Positions 43,865 through 51,998 of a DNA stretch of 51,998 bases are shown one piece after another. The DNA lies in NCBI GenBank assembly GCA_022360955.1, contig JAKSBV010000349.1, positions 1 to 51,998 of the forward strand. The letters are read 5' to 3'. The DNA comes from Bacillota bacterium (GTDB taxonomy: Bacteria > Bacillota > Clostridia > SK-Y3). The first letter of the stretch is position 1, and each line of letters begins with the position of its first letter. The translations under genes were made by a program, and so were the position numbers. The notes below the pieces were generated by a model that made no database searches, was not told where the DNA came from, and saw only the letters and a program-made list of their open reading frames with translations.

Positions 43865-43893
43865 TTGACAAAAAAAACAACAAGTGATATTTT
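43865..43893 (+). promoter_or_regulatory. Promoter of the hrcA operon
   Basis: TTGACA (43865-43870) and TATTTT (43888-43893) are spaced by 17 bp, immediately upstream of the CIRCE element. Confidence 0.7.
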
Positions 43894-43904
43894 AAGAATA
43901 TATT

Positions 43905-43931
43905 TTAGCACTCATCAGATAAGAGTGCTAA
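43905..43931 (+). promoter_or_regulatory. CIRCE operator (HrcA binding site)
   Basis: A perfect TTAGCACTC-N9-GAGTGCTAA inverted repeat lies between the promoter and hrcA. HrcA dimers bind it to repress the heat-shock operon. Confidence 0.98.
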
Positions 43932-43950
43932 CAAAAGCGGGGTGACTATA

Positions 43951-45003
43951 GTGGATTTAGGGGAAAGAAAAAGAAGAATACTTCAAGCTATCATTGACGA
44001 CTATATCACGACTGCTGATCCTGTGGGATCTCGTACGATTGCCAAAAAACATGACTTTGGCCTCAGTTCCGCCACGATCCGCAACGAAATGGCCGATCTG
44101 GAGGAAATGGGGTATTTGGAACAGCCTCATACATCGGCAGGGAGAATTCCGTCCGATAGAGGGTATCGGCTGTATGTAGATCAATTGATGGATCGATATA
44201 AACTGACTGTGACTGATATTAAAGCGATACGGCATGCATTGGAGCTAAAGATGCAGGAGTTGGATAGACTCATTCAACAATATTCGAAGGTGATATCAAA
44301 ATTGACGCACTATACGACGGTTGTTCTGCCGCCTCAAATGAAGCAGAGTTCGATCAAGCAGCTGCAGTTGGTACCTGTTGATTCGCATCATATATTATTA
44401 ATTATTGTAACGAACACAGGTATTGTTAAGAATAAAGCGATTAGAATTTCTCAAAAGCTGAGTGCTGATTTCTTGATAAGTCTTTCGTCTCTATTAAATG
44501 ATAAACTGCAAGGCTTAACCATACAAGAAATTAATTTGCCCAAAATTCAAGAAATACGAAATGAAATGCATTCAAATGAAGAAATACTCATGCCGATACT
44601 TGGTTTCATTTCGGATGCTATTAGTGATATTGATAGCAGGGATATTTTTCTTGGCGGCACGACCAATATTTTGGATTTCCCGGAATATAATGATATTGAA
44701 AAGGCGAGAGAACTTCTAAGATTTTTAGAAAAAAAGAAAGGATTGTATAAACTTCTTTCCGATGCACAAATGGATAATCATATCAATATTTTGATTGGAG
44801 AAGAAAACGAGTTTTTGGAAATGAAGGATTGTAGTATTATAATGTCCAAGTATTCGATAGGCGAAAGAATTGTAGGTACGATAGGGATTATAGGGCCTAC
44901 AAGGATGGAGTATTCTAAAGTAGTCTCTTCTTTGGAATATCTTACTCGGCATATCAATCAGGCATTATTGCAATTTTTAGGTAACGACAGCGGTGATGGC
45001 TAA
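43951..45003 (+). CDS. hrcA: Heat-inducible transcription repressor HrcA
   Basis: This 350-aa repressor binds CIRCE and is folded with help from GroEL. The N-terminal winged helix contains RKRRILQAIIDDYITTADPV, then GLSSATIRNEMADLEEMGYL. Motifs SAGRIPSDRGYRLYVDQLM and C-terminal GIIGPTRMEYSKVVSSLEYL are typical of the family. The start is taken as GTG 43951 (VDLGERKRR), 5 nt after GGGGTGA; GTG 43942 overlaps that site. The gene is negatively autoregulated through the CIRCE just upstream. Confidence 0.96.
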   Translation: MDLGERKRRILQAIIDDYITTADPVGSRTIAKKHDFGLSSATIRNEMADLEEMGYLEQPHTSAGRIPSDRGYRLYVDQLMDRYKLTVTDIKAIRHALELKMQELDRLIQQYSKVISKLTHYTTVVLPPQMKQSSIKQLQLVPVDSHHILLIIVTNTGIVKNKAIRISQKLSADFLISLSSLLNDKLQGLTIQEINLPKIQEIRNEMHSNEEILMPILGFISDAISDIDSRDIFLGGTTNILDFPEYNDIEKARELLRFLEKKKGLYKLLSDAQMDNHINILIGEENEFLEMKDCSIIMSKYSIGERIVGTIGIIGPTRMEYSKVVSSLEYLTRHINQALLQFLGNDSGDG

Positions 45004-45034
45004 AAAGATGATAAATAGCAAAGGATGGGGAATA

Positions 45035-45631
45035 ATGCTTAATAAAGAGAAGCAATTTGAGAATGAAGATTTGCAAGAGCAAAAGGATATAACGGAGGAA
45101 GCGACAGGCGAAGCGTCGGAGCAAAATGACGACAAAGAAGCATCGGACGACGGCGCTTCGCAAGAAAAGGATACGGAAATCCTAAAGCAGCTGGAGGAAA
45201 AAACTAAGCAATGTGAAGAGTATTTTAACAGTTTGCACCGGACGATGGCGGAATTTGATAATTTTAGGAAAAGGACAATCAAGGAAAAAGAAAGAATTTA
45301 CAGTGATGCCATCAGTGATGCGGTGACGGAACTGCTTGTTGTAGTCGATAATTTGGAAAGAGCAGTAGAAGCGTGCAAAGAAAGCGCAGAGCCTACGCAG
45401 CTTTTAGAAGGTGTAGAACTGGTATTGAAACAGTTTAGAGATTCTTTCTGCAAGTTGGGTGTAGAAGAGATTAAAGCTGTCGGGGAAGCCTTTGACCCGG
45501 AACTTCATAATGCCGTTATGCATATACAGGATGAGTCGGTTGATGAAAATACGATTGTAGAAGAATTTCAAAAGGGTTATAAAATCAACGATAAAGTAAT
45601 ACGTCATAGTATGGTAAAAGTAGCAAATTAG
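45035..45631 (+). CDS. grpE: Nucleotide exchange factor GrpE
   Basis: This 198-aa DnaK cochaperone releases ADP from DnaK. It has an acidic N-terminal tail (EEATGEASEQNDDKEASDD), a long coiled coil (about 55-100), the GrpE signature AEFDNFRKRTIKEKERIYSD, and a C-terminal beta domain with VGEAFDPELHNAVMHIQDE and KGYKINDKVIRHSMVKVA. ATG 45035 follows AAGGATGGGG; an in-frame start at 44993-44996 inside the end of hrcA would add 13-14 residues and is less likely. The gene overlaps or abuts hrcA and is in the CIRCE-controlled operon. Confidence 0.93.
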   Translation: MLNKEKQFENEDLQEQKDITEEATGEASEQNDDKEASDDGASQEKDTEILKQLEEKTKQCEEYFNSLHRTMAEFDNFRKRTIKEKERIYSDAISDAVTELLVVVDNLERAVEACKESAEPTQLLEGVELVLKQFRDSFCKLGVEEIKAVGEAFDPELHNAVMHIQDESVDENTIVEEFQKGYKINDKVIRHSMVKVAN

Positions 45632-45708
45632 TGTAAGCAGGAGGGAATGGGAGAAGCCTCATGGAAGCGGGTGCGCCATTGCCTTATTCGCAGCAAAACA
45701 ACAAATAA

Positions 45709-45731
45709 AAAGCTTATTTTCAGGCTTTTTA
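45709..45731 (+). terminator. Hairpin between grpE and dnaK
   Basis: AAAAAGC and GCTTTTT flank a 9-nt spacer (45709-45731). It can act as a terminator or attenuator before dnaK, whose own -10-like TATAAT lies about 14 bp beyond. No CIRCE precedes dnaK. Confidence 0.65.
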
Positions 45732-45795
45732 GGATAAATATGTAGTATATAATACTATAAAATATACACAATTCTTGACAGGAGGTATTTTTAAA

Positions 45796-47655
45796 ATGGG
45801 TAAAATTATTGGTATTGATTTAGGAACAACAAATTCTTGTGTTGCAGTGATGGAGGGAGGAGAGCCGGTCGTTATTCCCAATGCGGAAGGCGCCAGAACG
45901 ACTCCGTCGGTTGTAGCTTTTACCAAATCGGCCGAAAGATTAGTAGGACAAGTGGCCAAGAGACAGGCCATCACCAATCCGGATAGAACGATTATTTCTA
46001 TTAAAAGGGATATGGGAACCGAGAGAAAGATACATATCGATGATAAGAAATATACACCGCAAGAGATTTCGGCAATGGTGCTGCAAAAATTAAAAGCCGA
46101 TGCCGAAAGTTATTTGGGTGAAACCGTAACGCAAGCAGTGATTACCGTTCCGGCATATTTTAGCGATTCTCAAAGACAGGCGACCAAAGATGCTGGAAAG
46201 ATAGCAGGTTTGGAAGTTTTAAGGATTATCAACGAGCCTACGGCAGCATCCTTGGCCTACGGATTGGATAAAGATCACGATCAAAAAATCATGGTTTATG
46301 ATCTGGGCGGAGGTACTTTTGACGTATCTGTTCTTGAAATAGGCGACGGTGTTTTTGAAGTACTTGCAACCAGCGGAAATAACCGGCTGGGCGGAGATGA
46401 TTTTGACGAAAAAATCATCGATTATTTAGCAGATGAATTTAAAAAAGAGCACGGTATAGATTTAAGAAATGATAAAATGGCTTTACAGAGATTGAAAGAA
46501 GGGGCCGAAAAAGCAAAAATAGAGCTTTCGGGCGTGGCAACTTCAAATATTAACCTGCCTTTTATTACGGCTGATGCCGGCGGACCGAAACATCTGGATA
46601 TCACCTTGACCAGAGCCAAGTTTGACGAATTGACCGCCGACCTGGTAGAAAAGACCATGCAGCCTGCAAGAACTGCATTAAATGATGCAAGCTTGACACC
46701 GGACCAGATCGACAAGATCATTCTGGTCGGAGGTTCTACAAGAATTCCTGCCGTACAGGATGCGGTTAAGAGATTGGTGAATAAAGATCCTCATAGAGGC
46801 GTTAATCCCGACGAATGTGTGGCCGTTGGTGCTGCAATTCAAGCCGGTGTATTAGGCGGAGAAGTGAAGGATTTGCTGTTGCTGGATGTAACGCCCCTTT
46901 CACTGGGTATCGAAACCCTTGGCGGCGTATTTACCAGACTGATTGAAAGAAATACGACTATTCCTGCCAAGAAGAGCCAGATATTCTCTACTGCTGCCGA
47001 CGGCCAAACCAGTGTGGATATTCACGTGCTTCAAGGCGAAAGGGAGATGGCGACAGATAATAAAACGTTGGGCAGATTCCAGCTTACCGGTATTCCGGCG
47101 GCACCAAGAGGGGTACCGCAGATCGAGGTTACTTTTGATATTGATGCCAATGGTATTGTGCATGTGTTTGCAAAAGATAAAGGTACGGGGAATGAACAGA
47201 AGATAACCATCACGGCAAGTACCAACCTGAATGATGAAGAAATAGATAAGGCCGTACAAGAAGCGGAAAAATATGCGGAAGAGGATAAGAATAAGAAAGA
47301 AAGCATTGAAGTGAGAAATAATGCCGATTCCATTGTATATCAGACTGAAAAAACCCTTAACGAGCTGGGCGATAAAGTGAGTGAAGATGAAAAGGCCCAA
47401 ATACAGGCTGAAGTGGATAAAGTCAAAGAAGCGTTGAAAGGAACAGATACGGAAAGCATTAAAAATGCTACTGAAGAATTGAATAAAAAGTTTTATGAAA
47501 TTTCCCAAAAATTATATCAGCAGCAGGGGGGAGAGGCAGGAACACAAGGTGCAGGCTTTGATCCCGGTGCCCAAGATGCCCAGCAGCAAGGCGCAAATGA
47601 CGAGAATGTCTACGACGCAGATTATAAAGTTGTAGATGATGATGAAAAGAAATAA
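45796..47655 (+). CDS. dnaK: Chaperone protein DnaK (Hsp70)
   Basis: This 619-aa Hsp70 binds exposed hydrophobic peptides in an ATP-dependent cycle with DnaJ and GrpE. Motifs: [80 protein letters not shown] and substrate-domain [13 protein letters not shown]. The C-terminal tail is Gln-rich ([17 protein letters not shown]) and ends with an acidic lid tail ([10 protein letters not shown]). ATG 45796 follows GGAGG by 10 nt; the longer frame from 45775 has no site. It lies 164 bp after grpE. Confidence 0.97.
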   Translation: MGKIIGIDLGTTNSCVAVMEGGEPVVIPNAEGARTTPSVVAFTKSAERLVGQVAKRQAITNPDRTIISIKRDMGTERKIHIDDKKYTPQEISAMVLQKLKADAESYLGETVTQAVITVPAYFSDSQRQATKDAGKIAGLEVLRIINEPTAASLAYGLDKDHDQKIMVYDLGGGTFDVSVLEIGDGVFEVLATSGNNRLGGDDFDEKIIDYLADEFKKEHGIDLRNDKMALQRLKEGAEKAKIELSGVATSNINLPFITADAGGPKHLDITLTRAKFDELTADLVEKTMQPARTALNDASLTPDQIDKIILVGGSTRIPAVQDAVKRLVNKDPHRGVNPDECVAVGAAIQAGVLGGEVKDLLLLDVTPLSLGIETLGGVFTRLIERNTTIPAKKSQIFSTAADGQTSVDIHVLQGEREMATDNKTLGRFQLTGIPAAPRGVPQIEVTFDIDANGIVHVFAKDKGTGNEQKITITASTNLNDEEIDKAVQEAEKYAEEDKNKKESIEVRNNADSIVYQTEKTLNELGDKVSEDEKAQIQAEVDKVKEALKGTDTESIKNATEELNKKFYEISQKLYQQQGGEAGTQGAGFDPGAQDAQQQGANDENVYDADYKVVDDDEKK

Positions 47656-48090
47656 TATGCATTGAAAGCGAAAAAGAATTTACATTGAATAGGTTGAGTT
47701 TTTTGCGTTGAATGAATCAAGGTATATATTTTGCGATATTGGCCGTAAAATCCATGTGCAATGTTTGGCGCAAAAGGATAGGTTCGATTACTTGTTATGT
47801 AGAAAAGGGCTGAAGTCATGTTTGGCTTTGGCCTTTTTTACCAACACCAGTTCACGGTTCATAGTTCACAGTCATTGTCAGCATTTATCTGTGGATAGTT
47901 AAACGGTGAACATTTTTGATGTTAAAGGAGATGGATGCGGTATAGCTTTTTTAACATTGAAAAGGGCTGAGCGGATTGCCCTTTCATAATATCCATGTTG
48001 TTTTTTGAAAGATTATATATTATTTTGAAAGAGTATGTTATAATAGCTTAGTGTAATACGGTGGCATTTTATACTTGAAAGGTGGTAAAA
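47656..48090. other. Intergenic region dnaK-dnaJ
   Basis: The 435-bp spacer is unusually long for dnaK-dnaJ. It holds repeat C copy 2 (47668-47767), a possible terminator ending in TTTTTT near 47838, an inverted repeat with GTTCAC-GTT near 47851 and AAAC-GTGAAC near 47910, and a hairpin AAAGGGC/GCCCTTT at 47961-47984. A TATAAT near 48038 may be the -10 box of a separate dnaJ promoter. No coding region was seen. Confidence 0.55.
47668..47767. repeat. Dispersed repeat C, copy 2
   Basis: This sequence shares TTTTTTGCGTTGA and AAAATCCATGT with the tRNA-Pro leader at 10594-10700. Similarity is strongest over the first 49 bases. Confidence 0.7.
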
Positions 48091-49227
48091 ATGGCTGAGA
48101 AACGTGATTATTATGAAATTCTGAAAGTGGATAGAAATGCTTCAAGCGATGACATTAAAAGGGCTTATAGAAAGTTAGCTAAAAAGTACCATCCTGATGT
48201 GAATCCCGGAGATAAGACGGCAGAAGCGAGATTTAAGGAAGCCAATGAGGCCTATGAAATTTTAAGCGATCAAGACAAAAGGGCAAAATATGATCAATTC
48301 GGTCATGCAGGTGTTGACCCCAACGGATTTGGCGGTGGCGGCTTTGGAGATTTCGATTTCGGTGGTTTTGGCGATATTTTTGAAACATTTTTTGGTGGTG
48401 GAACCGGTTTTGGTGCTTCCGGCAGAAGAAACGGTCCTCAAAAAGGCAGAGATATACAGACCAGTGTAGAAGTTGCGTTTGAAGAGGCAGCTTTTGGTGT
48501 TGAAAAAGAAATTAATATCTTTAGAATGGAAAATTGTGATACATGTCATGGAACGGGTGCAAAGCCGGGTACTGAGGCTAAAACATGTACGACATGTCAT
48601 GGAACGGGGCAAGTCCAGTATAAACAGCAGACACCTTTTGGACAATTTGTCAATGTTAAAACTTGTGACAGCTGTCGTGGTGAAGGAAAGGTTATCTCTA
48701 ATCCCTGTAAGTTTTGCCATGGAAAGGGGAAGGTTCGGAAGTCAAAAACCATTAAGGTCGATATTCCGGCAGGGATAGACGACGGGCAGACAATTTCTCT
48801 GAGAGGTGAAGGCGAACCGGGCACCAAGGGCGGTATACAAGGCAACCTCTATATTACCGTGACTATTAGGCCTCATCCTTTGTTTCAACGTCAAGGCAAT
48901 GATGTTATCTGTGAGATTCCGATTACCTTTGTTGATGCATCACTGGGGGCGGAATTAGAAGTGCCTACGCTGGATGGCAAGGTAAAATATTCTATTCATG
49001 AAGGTACGCAGACAGGCACGGTGTTTAGACTGAAAAACAAAGGGATTCCTCATATACGAGGTTACGGAAGAGGGGACCAATATGTAAAAGTACTTGTGGA
49101 AGTCCCTAAAAATCTTACCCAGCAGCAAAAAGAGCTTTTAAGAGAATTTTCTCAGCTTGACGGAGACAATAACCATGAGAAACGAAAAGGGTTCTTTGAA
49201 AAAATGAAAGAGGCCTTGGGCATTTAA
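48091..49227 (+). CDS. dnaJ: Chaperone protein DnaJ (Hsp40)
   Basis: This 378-aa cochaperone stimulates DnaK ATPase. The J domain includes [20 protein letters not shown] and the catalytic HPD in [12 protein letters not shown] Gly/Phe-rich region ([18 protein letters not shown]) follows. Four zinc-finger repeats are complete: [24 protein letters not shown] and CKFCHGKG. C-terminal substrate-binding domains include [20 protein letters not shown]. The ATG at 48091 follows AAAGGTGGTAAAA. It is the last of the hrcA-grpE-dnaK-dnaJ heat-shock set. Confidence 0.97.
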   Translation: MAEKRDYYEILKVDRNASSDDIKRAYRKLAKKYHPDVNPGDKTAEARFKEANEAYEILSDQDKRAKYDQFGHAGVDPNGFGGGGFGDFDFGGFGDIFETFFGGGTGFGASGRRNGPQKGRDIQTSVEVAFEEAAFGVEKEINIFRMENCDTCHGTGAKPGTEAKTCTTCHGTGQVQYKQQTPFGQFVNVKTCDSCRGEGKVISNPCKFCHGKGKVRKSKTIKVDIPAGIDDGQTISLRGEGEPGTKGGIQGNLYITVTIRPHPLFQRQGNDVICEIPITFVDASLGAELEVPTLDGKVKYSIHEGTQTGTVFRLKNKGIPHIRGYGRGDQYVKVLVEVPKNLTQQQKELLREFSQLDGDNNHEKRKGFFEKMKEALGI

Positions 49228-49351
49228 ATTAGATTTTTAAGAGCAAGATGAATAAATGAGTGCTGAACACACAATTTCATAGGTTGGCAGGCAGTTTTTT
49301 TAGTGTGTTTACTATAGAAGATGAGAACTCAAACGACAGGAGCGGCATATT

Positions 49352-50287
49352 TTGAAATGGATTGAAATAGAAGTGGTTACTACACCCCAAGCGACCGAAG
49401 CGGTCATAGGTGTGATGTATGAGATGGACATAACAGGCGTATCCATCGCAGATCCCCGAGATCTATTGGCGAACAAAAGGAAACCGTCGGACTGGGACTA
49501 TGTAGAAGATGAATTGAAAAATGTTGATTTTAATAAAGTAGTGATTAAGGCCTATTTATCTGAAAATGAGAATTACGGTGAAAAGATATCGATGTTAAAG
49601 GAAAAGTTAGGCACTATTGCAGAATATTTTGATATCGGCAATGGTGAAATACAGCAGTCTGAGGTATACGAAAAGGATTGGGCAAATCAATGGAAGAAAT
49701 ATTATAAGCCTGTGAACATTGCCGAAGGGATTGTGATTAAGCCAACATGGGAGCCGTACCAGCCTCAGAATGAAAATGAAATTATCATAGAAATGGACCC
49801 TGGCATGGCTTTTGGAACCGGAACCCATGAGACCACAAAAATGTGTGTACAATTACTGCAAAAATATGCTAAAATAGATAATGATGTACTGGATGTGGGA
49901 TGTGGCAGCGGCATTTTGGGTATTGCAGCTTTGAAGCTGGGGGCCAAGAGCTGTTTGAGTGTAGATATTGATGCGGATGCCGTAAGGGTGACCGGTGAAA
50001 ATGGAAAAGTCAATCAAGTGATTGATCAAATGACCGTAAAAGAGGGGAATCTTTTGGATGTTGTGTCAGGACAATTTGATGTGATTACGGCCAATATTAT
50101 AGCCGATGCGATTATAGTGCTTTCGGAGATGATTAGTCCATATTTAAAAGCAAATGGCGTATTTATAGCTTCCGGTATTATACAAGCTCGATATGATGAG
50201 GTGAAAGACAAGCTGTTGTCTCAGGGTTTTAAAATAGAAGAGGAATTATTGATGGGAGAATGGGTTGCCGTTGCGGTTAAGAGGTGA
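49352..50287 (+). CDS. prmA: Ribosomal protein L11 methyltransferase
   Basis: This 311-aa SAM-dependent methyltransferase modifies ribosomal protein L11. The N-terminal recognition domain has KWIEIEVVTTPQATEAV and KDWANQWKKYYKPVNI. The core shows MAFGTGTHETTKMCVQLLQK, the SAM motif DVGCGSGILGIAALKLGA and NIIADAIIVLSEMISPYL. Translation starts at TTG 49352, about 6 nt after AGGAGCGG. Its stop overlaps the rsmE ribosome site, so the two are coupled. The dnaJ-prmA-rsmE order is standard in Firmicutes. Confidence 0.95.
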   Translation: MKWIEIEVVTTPQATEAVIGVMYEMDITGVSIADPRDLLANKRKPSDWDYVEDELKNVDFNKVVIKAYLSENENYGEKISMLKEKLGTIAEYFDIGNGEIQQSEVYEKDWANQWKKYYKPVNIAEGIVIKPTWEPYQPQNENEIIIEMDPGMAFGTGTHETTKMCVQLLQKYAKIDNDVLDVGCGSGILGIAALKLGAKSCLSVDIDADAVRVTGENGKVNQVIDQMTVKEGNLLDVVSGQFDVITANIIADAIIVLSEMISPYLKANGVFIASGIIQARYDEVKDKLLSQGFKIEEELLMGEWVAVAVKR

Positions 50288-50292
50288 GTCTG

Positions 50293-51036
50293 TTGTCTAG
50301 ATTTTTTGTTGAACCGGCAAATATAAAAGATCATTATGTTTATATAGATAATCAAGAAGATATAAATCATATCAAAAAAGTATTGAGATTAAGTCAAAAT
50401 GATACTATAATGATTTGCGACGGTCATGGAAAAGAGTACAAAGCAAGTATTGAAGAGATAAATCACAAAGAAGTCAAGGCTAAGATGCTGGAAGCTTCCG
50501 TTTCATCCGGAGAGCCTTCTATCCGTGTAACCTTGTATCAAGGTATCCCGAAGGCGGCAAAAATGGAATATATTATCCAAAAAGTGACCGAATTGGGTAT
50601 TGAAAATATTGTGCCCGTTATGATGCACAGGACGGTTGTGAAATTTGACGGTCAAAAAGGTCAACAAAAGAAAGTGAGCCGTTGGCAGAGAATCGCCTAT
50701 GAGGCTGCAAAACAGAGTAATAGAGGCAGAATTCCCAAGGTTTTTGCCCCTATTTCCTATGATGAAGCGATAGGGCAGATGTCACGGATGGATATACCGT
50801 TAATACCCTATGAGCAGGAGCAATCCAACGCTTTAAAAGATGTGCTGAAGGATAGAACGGATGCCAAAAGCATAGGGATTATGATTGGGCCGGAAGGTGG
50901 ATTTGATGACGAAGAGGTAAAAAAAGCAAAAGAACTTGGTCTGAGTCCGATTACGTTAGGTCCGAGAATACTAAGAACGGAAACGGCGGGAATGGCTGTT
51001 TTAGCAATATTGATGTATGTTATGGGAGAGGTTTGA
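50293..51036 (+). CDS. rsmE: 16S rRNA (uracil-1498-N3) methyltransferase RsmE
   Basis: This 247-aa SPOUT-family enzyme methylates U1498 of 16S rRNA. Motifs: N-terminal SRFFVEPANI, then PKAAKMEYIIQKVTELGI, RWQRIAYEAAKQSNRGR and the SAM-binding knot IGPEGGFDDEEV, LGPRILRTETAG. The start is taken as TTG 50293, 5 nt after GAGGTGA; GTG 50284 lies within that site. Family members commonly start M(S/P)RFF. It is probably co-transcribed with prmA. Confidence 0.94.
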   Translation: MSRFFVEPANIKDHYVYIDNQEDINHIKKVLRLSQNDTIMICDGHGKEYKASIEEINHKEVKAKMLEASVSSGEPSIRVTLYQGIPKAAKMEYIIQKVTELGIENIVPVMMHRTVVKFDGQKGQQKKVSRWQRIAYEAAKQSNRGRIPKVFAPISYDEAIGQMSRMDIPLIPYEQEQSNALKDVLKDRTDAKSIGIMIGPEGGFDDEEVKKAKELGLSPITLGPRILRTETAGMAVLAILMYVMGEV

Positions 51037-51094
51037 TATACTAAACTTCATATTTGCAGATACGGAATATGATATAAATAAAGGGGAGATATGA

Positions 51095-51475
51095 ATGAAC
51101 AGAAAGAAAAGGGATGAGGTAATTAATAAATTGCTTTTTGTTACAATATTTTCAATCCTTGCATCAGTTATATTGTCGCTCATTTACAGGGGATATATGC
51201 ATACTGCTTATATATTGATGATGCCTGGAGTTATGCTGGGTATTTTTATTCTTAGTGCGGCAGCAGCCGGTATAATGGGATGGCGAATCTATAAAAGCAA
51301 TCAGAAAATGTCCAGCAGGTTATTTCCTTATTTTTTGATTTCGATTATTTTTGCCGTAAGCAGTTTGCTGGTCAGGCACTATATTCTTTATGCGATATAT
51401 GCATTGTGGATATTGATTGCGATTTATCTGGTTGTTAGCTTTGTTTATTATATTTATAAACTCACAGTAAAATGA
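51095..51475 (+). CDS. Small four-TM membrane protein of unknown function
   Basis: I do not recognise this 126-aa protein. It has four hydrophobic segments: about 13-30 (LLFVTIFSILASVILSLI), 38-63, 76-96 (LFPYFLISIIFAVSSLLVRH) and 98-120 (LYAIYALWILIAIYLVVSFV), with a positively charged start (NRKKRDEV). The ATG at 51095 follows AAAGGGGAGATATGA. In B. subtilis mtaB (yqeV) comes after rsmE, so this gene occupies a variable slot. Confidence 0.7.
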   Translation: MNRKKRDEVINKLLFVTIFSILASVILSLIYRGYMHTAYILMMPGVMLGIFILSAAAAGIMGWRIYKSNQKMSSRLFPYFLISIIFAVSSLLVRHYILYAIYALWILIAIYLVVSFVYYIYKLTVK

Positions 51476-51507
51476 GTCAGGGAAATATGATGCCAAACTT
51501 TAAAATT

Positions 51508-51700
51508 AAAAATATATTTGAACAAAAGGCCTAGCATCATGGTTGTTTTGGGTACTATTCAATCCATAACCGTTCAAAAGGCGTTTCAAAAAAATAGAAT
51601 ATATTGATCATTGGATATCAGTAAAATGAATAATGTATTTTTTAAAACGCCCTTGTTCAAATATATTTTTAAGGTTTACAGTGTGTTATCGTTAATCTCT
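51508..51700. repeat. Dispersed repeat B, long copy
   Basis: The outer arms are a perfect 18-bp inverted repeat: AAAAATATATTTGAACAA (51508-51525) and its complement (51653-51670). An inner repeat of about 19 bp pairs 51578-51596 with 51636-51654. The right end continues AAGGTTTACAGTGTGTTATC, which also resembles sequence at 29870-29890 and 5517-5541. Confidence 0.75.
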
Positions 51701-51731
51701 TGACCCATTTAAAATAAAATAAAAATTCCGG

Positions 51732-51760
51732 TTGCATTTTATCTTAATTTAGTGTAATAT
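51732..51760 (+). promoter_or_regulatory. Promoter candidate of tRNA-Ala
   Basis: TTGCAT (51732-51737) and TAATAT (51755-51760) are spaced by 17 bp, about 78 bp before the tRNA. Confidence 0.45.
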
Positions 51761-51837
51761 AGATTCTAGCGGGTTGCGAGATACTGATTTATTGAGAATA
51801 GGTATAACGGTGGCCTGTTGCCAGCAACCTAATATTT

Positions 51838-51913
51838 GGGGGTATAGCTCAGTTGGGAGAGCGCTTGACTGGCAGTCAAGAGGTCAGGGGTTCAAGTCCC
51901 CTTATCTCCACCA
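51838..51913 (+). tRNA. tRNA-Ala (anticodon GGC)
   Basis: Acceptor GGGGGTA/TATCTCC contains the G3-U70 pair that defines alanine identity. The anticodon loop CTGGCAG lies between CTTGA and TCAAG, the T-arm is GGGGTTCAAGTCCCC, and CCA is encoded. Confidence 0.96.
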
Positions 51914-51925
51914 TAGTTTTTGTCG

Positions 51926-51959
51926 AAAAAAGTCGATTGCGAGTGCAGTTGGCTTTTTT
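51926..51959 (+). terminator. Terminator of tRNA-Ala
   Basis: AAAAAAGTC (51926-51934) pairs with GGCTTTTTT (51951-51959), the T-run forming part of the stem. Confidence 0.75.
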
Positions 51960-51998
51960 GCATTTAGATATTCATTTTGACAACGTATCCATATTTTA

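Larger units (their letters stand above)
51476..51837. other. Intergenic region before tRNA-Ala
   Basis: This stretch of about 360 bases holds repeat B's long copy and a promoter candidate for tRNA-Ala. No coding region was seen. Confidence 0.5.

Noticed and set aside
45632-45795. Second CIRCE before dnaK
   Set aside because: No TTAGCACTC-N9-GAGTGCTAA or close variant is present; only a hairpin and a TATAAT-like box.

Overview
The window is chromosomal core DNA from a low-GC, Gram-positive, endospore-forming bacterium, most likely a member of the Clostridia. The evidence is a spore gene set (spoIIAA-spoIIAB-sigF, spoVAC-AD-AEB-AEA, gpr, spoIIP), WhiA, a T-box leader, a CIRCE operator before hrcA, strong AGGAGG-type ribosome sites with many TTG/GTG starts, and tRNA genes with encoded CCA. 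Almost all genes lie on the + strand; only ald, its Lrp-type regulator and rpsT are on the - strand. No phage, IS transposase, CRISPR array or rRNA was seen.

Layout. 1-10.5 kb: the 3' end of a glycogen-debranching-type enzyme, whiA, dnaE, a TRAP (mtrB) gene, a small DUF2007-like gene, pfkA, pyk, a hot-dog thioesterase and pgsA. 10.5-17.3 kb: tRNA-Pro, a T-box leader, a 58-aa membrane protein gene, valS, folC and a membrane-anchored TPR protein. 17.4-21.3 kb: a chemoreceptor gene, convergent across a strong terminator with ald/lrp. 21.7-26.3 kb: the spoIIA operon behind a good sigma-H-like promoter, a 52-aa membrane protein and the spoVA genes. 26.3-29.7 kb: a ClpE-type unfoldase with a structured leader, then five tRNA genes behind two consensus promoters. 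29.9-51.9 kb: two small genes, then the block comEC-holA-rpsT-gpr-spoIIP-(small membrane protein)-lepA-hemW-hrcA-grpE-dnaK-dnaJ-prmA-rsmE. This is the gene order known from Bacillus subtilis, except that a secreted glycoside hydrolase gene sits between lepA and hemW. A 4-TM protein and tRNA-Ala close the window.

How the genes work together. The window links DNA replication (DnaE, HolA), lower glycolysis (PfkA, Pyk), translation (ValS, LepA, S20, PrmA, RsmE, tRNAs), heat-shock proteostasis (HrcA/CIRCE, GrpE-DnaK-DnaJ, ClpE) and sporulation: forespore sigma-F control, dipicolinic-acid channel proteins, the germination protease for small acid-soluble spore proteins, and septal peptidoglycan hydrolysis.

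Unusual content is mainly in the spacers. Three kinds of dispersed repeat recur here: (A) a roughly 304-bp nested palindrome after the hydrolase gene with a decayed relative before it; (B) an inverted-repeat element before tRNA-Ala with a shorter version after the tRNA cluster; (C) a roughly 100-bp repeat in the tRNA-Pro leader and after dnaK. In addition, G/C-rich inverted arms bound the valS-folC spacer. No new multi-gene defence or metabolic system was seen. The best leads are the repeat-flanked hydrolase insertion, the repeat families, the clpE leader and the TRAP gene. All calls come from reading the sequence by eye; no database search was run.
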